Assembly (NCBI GenBank): GCA_013140785.1
Contig: JABFRZ010000361.1
Location: 1 to 19,176, forward strand
DNA from: Planctomycetota bacterium
GTDB taxonomy: Bacteria; Planctomycetota; UBA1135; GCA-002686595
Direction of reading: 5' to 3'
DNA: 19,176 nucleotides
Made by a program: the position numbers and the translations under genes
Notes under the pieces: model-generated
Databases searched by the model: none
What the model was told of the DNA's origin: nothing
The model's input: the letters and a program-made list of their open reading frames with translations, nothing else
Part shown: positions 7,579-13,847 of the stretch, in pieces
How the letters are laid out: every line of letters begins with the position of its first letter
Numbering within the stretch: the stretch's first letter is position 1

Positions 7579-8013
7579 TCAGGAACAGCAGTCCTCCGCG
7601 GACTCGGCCTCCGAGGCCGGCTTGGCGCGCGTCGGGTGATCGTCGGTGACCTCGTAGAACTCCCACTCGTTACCGTCGGGATCGAGCACCCAGAACTTGT
7701 CCTGGATGCTGTGGCAGCAGAGTGTCTGCCGCTGGTCGCGCACGGGATGGCCGGCGGCAACGACGCGGGCCCGCACTTCCGTCAGAGCGCTCGCGGACCC
7801 GAGTCGGATGCCCAGGTGGGCCACGCGATTGCCGGCCTTGACGCGCGGGACTTCGTTCAGCGAGAGCACGAGCAGAGGAGCGTCGAGTAGGAAGCGCGCG
7901 TAGCCGGGGTGCTGCTTGTCCGGTTCGAGCCCGAGGACCCCGCGATAGAAGCGCACCGAGCGCGCCAGATCTTGCACGTTCAACGCCACGTGGAAGCGAT
8001 CGGGCTCGCGCAT
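7579..8013 (-). CDS. ArsI/CadI-like VOC-family metalloprotein
   Basis: This 144-residue single-domain protein of the vicinal-oxygen-chelate fold resembles CadI and the organoarsenical C-As lyase ArsI. Visible features are FHVALNVQDLARSVRFYRGVLG (7-28, metal ligand candidate H8), YARFLLDAPLLVLSLN (38-53), HLGIRL (66-71, H66), a vicinal cysteine pair LCCHSIQDKFWVLDPDG (C99-C100) and WEFYEV (E118). The C-terminus ends in a second cysteine pair (EDCCS, C142-C143), also common in this family. The family predicts cleavage of the C-As bond of trivalent organoarsenicals or soft-metal binding. The ATG at 8011-8013 is chosen because the fold begins directly after it; longer in-frame extensions are arginine-rich. 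No arsR, arsB or arsM is in the window. Its position upstream of a phosphate importer may be linked to arsenate entry. Confidence 0.8.
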   Translation of the reverse strand: MREPDRFHVALNVQDLARSVRFYRGVLGLEPDKQHPGYARFLLDAPLLVLSLNEVPRVKAGNRVAHLGIRLGSASALTEVRARVVAAGHPVRDQRQTLCCHSIQDKFWVLDPDGNEWEFYEVTDDHPTRAKPASEAESAEDCCS

Positions 8014-8157
8014 GACGGCATTGTCGGAGCGCGGGCGAAAACCCGCCAGGGTCCGCCGGACGGCGAGGAGGGAAACCCTCGTGACGTACAGTGGCATGAC
8101 GTTCGCCAAAGCAACCCCTGCGACCCCTGACGAAAGCCTGCGGCACCCGCCCGCGCG
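8014..8157. promoter_or_regulatory. Divergent intergenic region with clustered dyads
   Basis: This 144-nt space lies between the divergent arsI-like gene and the asparagine-synthetase-like gene, so it should hold promoters for both. Three short inverted repeats are visible: GCGGG/CCCGC at 8031-8046, GTCCGCCGGAC at 8051-8061 and GAGGG-AAA-CCCTC at 8068-8080. They could be operator half-sites or leader hairpins of the arsI-like transcript. No clear -35/-10 elements or Shine-Dalgarno were recognised on either side. Confidence 0.3.
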
Positions 8158-9978
8158 ATGAAGACCTTCCTCCTGTGGCGCGCCCGCGATGGGGCGCCCG
8201 AACTCGCGCCGGCGCTCGTGGGCGAGCGGCTGGCGGCGCTCTACGCGCCCATCTTGGAGCCGGGCGCGACGCTCACCACGCGCTCGGTCGGCGACGTCCA
8301 CCTCGCCTGGATCGAGCTGCCGGTGCTGGGCTTCCATGCACCGTTCTTCGAGCAGGACGAGCACGGCTGGGCCTTCGCCCCGGACTATCCGCTCAACGCG
8401 CGGCGGCTCTTGCGCGCGCGCGAGGCCTTGCCGAAGAACGACGGCTCGGTGCTGGTGCGCCTCGCGTGCGAACTGGAACGGCAACGGGAGACGCTGCTGC
8501 GCGACCTGATCCCGCCGGCGGCACTGATCTGGTCGCGCGCGCGCAGCGACGAGGTGCGCGTGCAGAACGATGGCCTCGGGCAGGCGCAGCTGTACGAGCA
8601 CGAAGGACGCGGCCCATGGGCGCTCACGAACCGCCCCTGCGCGCTGCGCGCGCTCGGGATCATGCTCGAACCTGTGGCGCTCGACTGGGCCACGCGTTTC
8701 ACCACGCACTGGTTCCCGCAGCACACGAGCGGTTTCGCGGGCATCTCCATGCTCGCGGGCGGGACGCAGCTCCGCCTGACGCGCGCTGGCATCGAACGCT
8801 CGCGCTTCGACCCGCTCGGCGAGTGGGTCCACCCGCCGGCGCGCTCGCGCGAGGACAACCTAGAGCTCGGGCGGCACGCGCTCTTGAACCACCTGTCCGA
8901 CGCCATGGAGCTGTGGGAGAAGCCCTCGGTCGGCCTCTCGGGCGGCTGGGACAGTCGCTGCGTGGCCGCGTGCCTGCGCGTGCTCGGCGCGGACTTCGAG
9001 CTGCGCGTGCGCGGTCAGGAGACGCACTTCGACGTGCTCATCTCGGCCGAGCTCGCGCGCATGGCCGGCCTCCCCCACCGCATCAAGAGCGAGGGCGGCA
9101 TCCCATCGGCGACGGTCGCGGGCCTGCGCGCGAGCCTCGCCAAGGCGCTCCTCTGGCAAGCCGGCAACTACACCACGCTCAAGCACAAGAACTTCCTCGC
9201 CAAGGCGGGCAAGGACCGGCTCGACGGCGGCGTGGTCAACGTGATGGGCCAGCACGCCGGCATCGGCAAGGCCGACTTCGCCAAGAAGATCCGCGCCTGG
9301 GAGCATCCCGAGGGACGCTTCGAAGAGCACCTGCTCGCGGAGCTGATGGCCGACGCGCCGCCGATCCTGCGCCCGGAGCTGCGCGACGCGGTGCGCGAAA
9401 CGCTGCGCGCCTCCTACCGCGCCGCGCGCGACTACGGTCTCGCCGGCCGCGGCCCGCTGCACTTCTTCTTCCTGAACGAGTACACGCGCCGCTGGGGCTC
9501 GGCCACGGCGGCGGGCCAGACCGGCCTCGTGGTCACGCCCTTCCTCACGCCCGACTTCATCCGCGCGTGCTACGGCATGCCCGAGGCCGAGCTCGTCGAG
9601 AAGCCCATGCACCGCTACATCACCGGATTGCACGCGCCCGATTGGGCCGCCTATCCCTACACCGACCAGGCCACCGAGGACGACCTGCGCTCGGGTCTCA
9701 TCCCGCCGGTCGAGGTCCCACGCGAGGAAGGCGAGGCCGCCGAACAGGACCTCCCGCGCTGGCGCCAGACTGCGCGCCACCGCAAGTTCCACTACAAGTA
9801 CTACTGGAAGGACGTCGGCCTGCCGCTGCTCGAGGAAGCCTTCGCGCAGCCGGGCTTCTGGAGCGAACTCTTCGACCCGGACATGGCCCGCGAGCAATGG
9901 AAGACCTGCAAGGGCGCCGCGGACTTGCTCGCGATCTCGCACCTCTTGCCGCAGGTGCTGGCGGGCAAACTGCCGTAG
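8158..9978 (+). CDS. Asparagine-synthetase-like ATP-dependent ligase without glutaminase cysteine
   Basis: This 606-residue protein carries the PP-loop of the asparagine synthase C-terminal domain, GLSGGWDSRC (S261-G-G-W-D-S-R267). That loop binds ATP and adenylates a carboxylate. In the following half, the stretch around GQETHFDVLISAELARMAGLP and later NEYTRRWGSATAA and TPFLTPDFIRACYGMP match the general layout of this domain. The N-terminal region of about 230 residues lacks the Cys2 nucleophile (it begins MKTFLLW), so glutamine hydrolysis is not expected. It may use ammonia or perform another amide or ring closure, as beta-lactam synthetases and lasso-peptide cyclases do. Related stand-alone proteins occur near surface polysaccharide genes, but no such genes are visible here. 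The upstream region shows no clear ribosome binding site. The acceptor substrate is unknown. Confidence 0.75.
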   Translation: MKTFLLWRARDGAPELAPALVGERLAALYAPILEPGATLTTRSVGDVHLAWIELPVLGFHAPFFEQDEHGWAFAPDYPLNARRLLRAREALPKNDGSVLVRLACELERQRETLLRDLIPPAALIWSRARSDEVRVQNDGLGQAQLYEHEGRGPWALTNRPCALRALGIMLEPVALDWATRFTTHWFPQHTSGFAGISMLAGGTQLRLTRAGIERSRFDPLGEWVHPPARSREDNLELGRHALLNHLSDAMELWEKPSVGLSGGWDSRCVAACLRVLGADFELRVRGQETHFDVLISAELARMAGLPHRIKSEGGIPSATVAGLRASLAKALLWQAGNYTTLKHKNFLAKAGKDRLDGGVVNVMGQHAGIGKADFAKKIRAWEHPEGRFEEHLLAELMADAPPILRPELRDAVRETLRASYRAARDYGLAGRGPLHFFFLNEYTRRWGSATAAGQTGLVVTPFLTPDFIRACYGMPEAELVEKPMHRYITGLHAPDWAAYPYTDQATEDDLRSGLIPPVEVPREEGEAAEQDLPRWRQTARHRKFHYKYYWKDVGLPLLEEAFAQPGFWSELFDPDMAREQWKTCKGAADLLAISHLLPQVLAGKLP

Positions 9979-10028
9979 CCGGACAGTCCCCCACCGGAGC
10001 ATCGCGGCACGACTTTCCGCCACCTCGA

Positions 10029-10104
10029 CACTAGGGCAGTTCCGAGACACCCTCGCAGATGGCACGGTGGCCCTGCATGTCCTCGCTGAGAGCGCAGTCC
10101 GTAC
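10029..10104 (+). repeat. Dispersed leader-like element, copy 1
   Basis: This element starts with CACTAGGG and contains CACCCTCGC at 10048. It also holds CCTGCATGTCCTCGCTGAG (10072-10090), which recurs exactly at 13052-13070 with the same 24-nt spacing from CACCCTCGC. It also matches the sigma-gene leader (copy 3) in CACTA, GACACCCTCGC and GCGCAGTCCG. It lies between the stop of the asparagine-synthetase-like gene and the stop of the repeat-protein gene, where no protein gene is seen. Confidence 0.75.
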
Positions 10105-10131
10105 GCGGAAGCCTCACCCGCCGAGAGCTTC

Positions 10132-10146
10132 GAGGGGGCTCCCCCT
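10132..10146. terminator. Possible bidirectional hairpin between convergent genes
   Basis: A short G5/C5 inverted repeat (AGGGGGCTCCCCCT) lies directly beyond the stop codon of the minus-strand repeat protein and downstream of the plus-strand ligase gene. On the plus strand it is followed by only three T. The tiny loop and missing U-tract make this a weak terminator candidate. Confidence 0.3.
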
Positions 10147-12954
10147 TTACCTCGGCCGCAGCGTCCTTTCGACGATGACGTCGAAGTAGCAGGTCGATTC
10201 GTTCCCGGAGGCGTCCGTGGCCGTGCAGGTCACTCGGGTCACGCCGCGGGGAAAGAAGCTCCCCGAAGGCGGAACACACACGACGGCGGGAGAGGGGTCC
10301 ACGCAATCGGTGGCCGGGACCGTGAAGAACACGAATTCCCCGGGCGTGGTACCGCGGGGGTCGCCCTTCCACACCCACGGTGGAACCGGACAGGAGAGCA
10401 CGGGCGGAGTCGTATCAGGCTCGCGATACCACTTGGCGAGGTAGGTGTCGCCGGAGTCGTAGGCGCTCGTGAAAAGGCCTCCCGCATAGAGCGCCGGCCC
10501 ACCGCCGTCGTCGAAGACCGACAAGCAATCGACGCGCTCGTTCATCCCGCTGCCGAGCGCGGACCAGCTGGATCCGTCCCACATCGCGATGCGGCTCGCC
10601 GCCACGCCGCCCGCGGTCGTGAAGGTGCCTCCCGCGTAGAGCGTCGGCCCACCGCCGTTGGCGAAGACCGAAAGGGCCCGCACGAAGTTGGTCGGAGAAC
10701 TGTCCATTCCGCTGCCGAGCGCGGACCAGCTCGAGCCGTCCCACTTCGCGATGAGGTTCGCCGACGCGCCGCCCGCGGTCGTGAAATAGCCTCCCGCGTA
10801 GAGCGCCGGCCCGCCGCCGTCGTCGAAGGGCGCCAGGGCCCAGACGCCGTCGTTCATTCCGCTGCCAAGCGCGGACCAGCTGGATCCGTCCCACTTCGCG
10901 ACGCGGTCCGCCGCCACGCCGCCTGCGCTCGTGAAATAGCCTCCCGCGAAGAGCGCCGGCCCGCCGCCGTCGTCGAAGACCGCCAAGGCATGGACGGAGT
11001 CGGTCACGCCGCTGCCGAGCGCGGACCAACTCGAACCGTCCCACCTCGCGATGCGGTTCGCCGCCGCGCCGCCCGCGGTCAAGAAGAAGCCTCCCGCGTA
11101 GAGCGCCGACCCGCCGCCGTCGTCGAAGATCGCCAAGGCCCTGACAATGCCGCTCAGCCCGCCGCCGAGCGCGGACCAGCTCGAACCGTTCCATTTCGCG
11201 ATGCGGTTCGCCGGCACGCCGCCCGCGGTCGTGAAAGTCCCTCCCGCGTAGAGCGCCGGCCCACCGCCGTCGTCGAAGACCGCCAACGCCACGACGTCGT
11301 TGTTCATGCCGCTGCCGAGCGCGGACCAGCTCGAGCCGTCCCACTTCGCGATGCGGTTCGCCGACTCGCTGCCCAAGCCCGTGAAGGAGCCAGCCGCGTA
11401 GAGCGCCTGCCCGCCGCCAAGGCCGTCGTCGAAAACCGACAAGGCAACGACCTCGCCGTTCATCCCGCTGCCGAGCGGACCCCAACTCGAACCGTCCCAC
11501 TTCGCGCTCCAGGTCGCTGCCACGCCGCCTGCGGTCGTGAAGAAGCCTCCCGCGTAAAGGGCCGGCCCAGCGCCGTCGTCGAAGACCGACAAGGCCATGA
11601 CGTCGGCGTTCATCCCGGTGCCGAGCGAGGACCAACTCGAACCGTTCCACTTTGCCATGCGGCTCGCCGACACGCCGCCCGCGGTCGTGAAGAGGCCTCC
11701 CGCGTAGAGCGCATTCCCACCGCCGTCGTTGAACACCGCCAGGGTATTGACGTCACCGTTCATCCCAGTGCCGAGCGCGGACCAGCTCGAACCGTTCCAC
11801 TTCGCGATGCGGCTCGCCGGGGTCGTGAAGTTGCCTCCCACGTAGAGCGCCGGCCCACCGCCGTTGTCGAAGACCGCCAAGGCATAGACGGAGGGGAAGG
11901 CGCCGCTCATCCCGCTGCCGAGCGCGGACCAGCTCGAACCGCTCCACTTCGCGATGCAGTTCGCCGACACGCCGCCCGCGGTCGTGAAAGCGCCTCCCGC
12001 GTAGAGCGCCGACCCACCGCCGTTGTCGAAAACCGCCAAGGCGGTCACGGCGTTGTTCATCCCGCTGCCGAGCGCGGACCAGAGGGAACCGTTCCACTTC
12101 GCGATGCGGTTCGTCGACACGCCGCCCGCGGTCGTGAAGAGCCCTCCCGCGTAGAGTGCCGGCCCACCGCCGTTGTCGAAAACCGCCAAGGCATAGACGT
12201 CGTTGTTCACCCCGTTGCCCCCAAAGGAGTTGATCGACACCCAGAAGGAACCGTTCCACTTCGCGATGTGGCTCACCGGAGCGTCGTCCTCGGTAGTAAC
12301 GAACGCTCCTCCCGCGTAGAGCGCCGGCCCACTGCCGTCGTCGAAGACCGCTAAGGCATTCACGACGTCGTTCAGCCCGTAGCCGAGCGCGGACCAGCTC
12401 GAGCCGTCCCACTTCGCGACGTGGTTCGCCGCCACGCAACCTGCGGTCTCGAAATAGCCTCCTGCGTAGAGCGCCGGCCCACCGCCATCGTCGAAGACCG
12501 CCAGGGCTGAGACGATGAGGTCCGTGCCGGGCTGGCAGAAGGTCGGCAGCCAGCTCGGCGAGCACGAGGTCCCCTGAGAGAGCAGGAGCGGCCCGACCAG
12601 AACTGGCCCGGACGCTGCGGCGAGCAGGACGCTCGAACTTGCCAGGGGGCTGTTGCCACCTCGACCGATCGCCGTGACCTGAACGCTTGCAGCGTCCAGC
12701 GGCACCTGCGCCTCGAGCCGGAAGCTCCCGTTCCCATCCGTGACGGCCTTCCCGCCCGCACTGCTCACCACCACCGCTCCCTCCGCCGGGGTTCCATCGG
12801 GCTCGAGAACGACGCCCTCGAACACGGTCGGCACGAGGGTGTCCCCGCTTTGCGCGACATCGGCCCAGACGACGGAACTCGTCTCGGAAAGCGTCGTCTC
12901 GACGACCTGGGAAGCGGCCTGTTGCGTGAGCAGAAGGAAGAACGCGGGGATCAT
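10147..12954 (-). CDS. Secreted repeat protein (14 x ~50-residue repeats) with C-terminal HYR domain
   Basis: This 935-residue protein begins with a signal peptide (MIPAFFLLLTQQAASQ). A carboxypeptidase-regulatory-like beta-sandwich follows at about 45-100 (VFEGVVLEPDGTPAEGAVVV, then TDGNGSFRLEAQV). From about 146 to 842 there are 14 repeats of consensus ALAVFDDGGGPALYAGG, F-TTAGGV-ANRIAKWDGSSW and SALGSGMN. The aromatic and Gly-rich layout suggests beta-propeller-type blades similar to kelch or delta-60 repeats. The C-terminal 88 residues (SCPVPPWVWKGD to FDVIVERTLRPR, with paired cysteines) look like an HYR domain, a fold linked to adhesion. The ATG at 12954 is fixed by AAAGGAG 7 nt upstream and by the signal peptide; a longer in-frame start at 13131 lacks both. 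No LPXTG or PEP-CTERM anchor is seen. It is divergent from the sigma-kinase pair. The biological role is unknown. Confidence 0.88.
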   Translation of the reverse strand: MIPAFFLLLTQQAASQVVETTLSETSSVVWADVAQSGDTLVPTVFEGVVLEPDGTPAEGAVVVSSAGGKAVTDGNGSFRLEAQVPLDAASVQVTAIGRGGNSPLASSSVLLAAASGPVLVGPLLLSQGTSCSPSWLPTFCQPGTDLIVSALAVFDDGGGPALYAGGYFETAGCVAANHVAKWDGSSWSALGYGLNDVVNALAVFDDGSGPALYAGGAFVTTEDDAPVSHIAKWNGSFWVSINSFGGNGVNNDVYALAVFDNGGGPALYAGGLFTTAGGVSTNRIAKWNGSLWSALGSGMNNAVTALAVFDNGGGSALYAGGAFTTAGGVSANCIAKWSGSSWSALGSGMSGAFPSVYALAVFDNGGGPALYVGGNFTTPASRIAKWNGSSWSALGTGMNGDVNTLAVFNDGGGNALYAGGLFTTAGGVSASRMAKWNGSSWSSLGTGMNADVMALSVFDDGAGPALYAGGFFTTAGGVAATWSAKWDGSSWGPLGSGMNGEVVALSVFDDGLGGGQALYAAGSFTGLGSESANRIAKWDGSSWSALGSGMNNDVVALAVFDDGGGPALYAGGTFTTAGGVPANRIAKWNGSSWSALGGGLSGIVRALAIFDDGGGSALYAGGFFLTAGGAAANRIARWDGSSWSALGSGVTDSVHALAVFDDGGGPALFAGGYFTSAGGVAADRVAKWDGSSWSALGSGMNDGVWALAPFDDGGGPALYAGGYFTTAGGASANLIAKWDGSSWSALGSGMDSSPTNFVRALSVFANGGGPTLYAGGTFTTAGGVAASRIAMWDGSSWSALGSGMNERVDCLSVFDDGGGPALYAGGLFTSAYDSGDTYLAKWYREPDTTPPVLSCPVPPWVWKGDPRGTTPGEFVFFTVPATDCVDPSPAVVCVPPSGSFFPRGVTRVTCTATDASGNESTCYFDVIVERTLRPR
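10430..12517 (-). repeat. Tandem coding repeat array, about 150-bp units
   Basis: Fourteen in-frame units encode the blades of the secreted repeat protein. Most are spaced exactly 150 bp, as seen from the recurring GAGCGCCGGCCC block. Others differ by multiples of 3 (147 to about 165 bp), so the frame is kept. The central units are the most alike at DNA level. The edge units (first, second, fifth and last) are more diverged, and the fifth lacks four residues (NFTTPASRIAKW). Confidence 0.9.
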
Positions 12955-12961
12955 GAGAGAG

Positions 12962-12968
12962 CTCCTTT
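12962..12968 (-). promoter_or_regulatory. Ribosome binding site of the secreted repeat protein
   Basis: The coding strand reads AAAGGAG followed by 7 nt and then ATG. This is one of the best Shine-Dalgarno matches in the window, and it decides the start at 12954 over the longer upstream alternative. Confidence 0.75.
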
Positions 12969-13011
12969 GCCAGAGAACACGACAGAACCCCGAAGAAGCA
13001 TCTGCGCGCTC

Positions 13012-13125
13012 AGGGAAGCCCCCGAGGCACCCTCGCAGAGGATTCGATGGTCCTGCATGTCCTCGCTGAGCAATGCGCGCTTCGCGCGCGGGAACTCCGA
13101 CGGATCTGGAGGTAATCAGGAGGGT
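13012..13125 (+). repeat. Dispersed leader-like element, copy 2 (no gene attached)
   Basis: This copy shares CACCCTCGC (13028) and CCTGCATGTCCTCGCTGAG (13052-13070) with copy 1. It shares AATGCGC (13072), ACTCCGACGGATCTGGA (13094-13110) and a purine-rich tract with copy 3, each exactly 145 nt upstream of its counterpart. The position matching the sigma ATG (13275) is ACA at 13130, so the copy keeps a ribosome-binding-like tract but has no equivalent start codon. Together with copy 3 it fills the 320-nt gap between the divergent repeat-protein and sigma genes; no protein gene is seen there. Confidence 0.75.
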
Positions 13126-13150
13126 GGCCACAAGATTCGCGGCGCCTACG

Positions 13151-13274
13151 CACTAAGGGGGCATCGCCGCGACACCCTCGCCGGACGGTCCAGGGGTTAT
13201 GCTGCCCTCATCGATAAATGCGCAGTCCGGGCGAGGAGACTCCGACGGATCTGGAAGGAAACGGAAGAAGGGGA
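13151..13274 (+). promoter_or_regulatory. Leader of the sigma-kinase operon (element copy 3)
   Basis: This copy of the dispersed element runs directly into the sigma gene. It has CACTAAGGGGG, GACACCCTCGC (CACCCTCGC at 13173), a TTATGCT block at 13197-13203 in the slot where copies 1 and 2 read CCTGCAT, AATGCGCAGTCCGG, and the purine tract CTGGAAGGAAACGGAAGAAGG ahead of ATG. CCTCGCC (from about 13176) can pair with GGCGAGG (13230-13236). TATGCT could be a -10 hexamer, but no well-spaced -35 was found. Promoter or autoregulatory function is inferred from position. Confidence 0.5.
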
Positions 13275-13838
13275 ATGAGTCGTTCATCGGCTGGTGAAGG
13301 AGCGAGCGACGGCCTGGTCGGACTCACCGCTCAGGAGCTGTTCCCACAGGTCTACGACGAGCTGCGGGGCCTGGCCGCTCTGTACATGCGCAACGAGCAG
13401 GGCGACCACGAACTCCAGCCGACGGCTCTCGTGCACGAGATCTACCTGCGCCTGGCCTCGAGCGAGACCTCGCCTTGGAAGACGAAGAGCGAGTTCATCG
13501 CGATAGCGGCGAACGCAATGCGCCGCGTGCTGGTCGAGCACGCGCGCAAGCGGGATGCGGCCAAACGGGGTGGCGGGCAGCGACCGCTTTCCATCGACAC
13601 CCGCTCCTCCGGCTTGGGCATCGCCGAAGCGAGCCCCGACATCGACGTGATCGTGCTCCACGAAGCTCTGCAGCGCCTGGAGGTGCTTCACCCGCGGCAG
13701 GGCCGGCTGGTAGAGCTGCGCATCTTCGGCGGCCTCCCGGTCGAGGAGGCCGCGACGTTGATGAGCGTGGCCGCGAGCACCGCCTACAAGGACTGGGAGA
13801 TGGCGCGCGCCTGGCTCTTGCGCGAGCTCGGCGGATGA
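13275..13838 (+). CDS. ECF-family RNA polymerase sigma factor
   Basis: This 187-residue protein has the two-region layout of ECF sigma factors. Region 2 is LFPQVYDELRGLAALYMRNE (22-41) and LQPTALVHEIYLRLA (47-61); region 4 is VLHEALQRLE to LRIFGGLPVEEAATLMSVAASTAYKDWEMARAWL. The LQPTALVHEAYLRL-like and KDWxxARAWL signatures are those of the sigma-70-like family (TIGR02999) abundant in Planctomycetota and commonly paired with protein kinases. It should direct core RNA polymerase to a dedicated promoter set. The ATG at 13275 follows a purine-rich tract; an in-frame start at 13218 adds only a charged low-complexity leader. No anti-sigma gene is nearby. The kinase 9 nt downstream is the obvious partner and may control it by phosphorylation. 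Confidence 0.92.
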   Translation: MSRSSAGEGASDGLVGLTAQELFPQVYDELRGLAALYMRNEQGDHELQPTALVHEIYLRLASSETSPWKTKSEFIAIAANAMRRVLVEHARKRDAAKRGGGQRPLSIDTRSSGLGIAEASPDIDVIVLHEALQRLEVLHPRQGRLVELRIFGGLPVEEAATLMSVAASTAYKDWEMARAWLLRELGG

Positions 13839-13847
13839 TCACGCATC

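Noticed and set aside
8014..8832. Long N-terminal extension of the arsI-like frame into the divergent ligase gene
   Set aside because: It is antisense to the ligase gene, low-complexity, and not needed for the VOC fold.
10990..12354. Plus-strand open frame of 454 codons opposite the repeat-protein gene
   Set aside because: It is repetitive only because the opposite coding strand is; there is no start signal or domain.
10430..12517. CRISPR-like appearance of the regularly spaced 150-bp repeats
   Set aside because: The units are far too long, lack unique spacers and encode an in-frame protein repeat.
12850..13278. Plus-strand open frame of 142 codons through the sigma leader
   Set aside because: It runs through the repeated leader elements and overlaps the repeat-protein 5' end; the product has no recognisable features.
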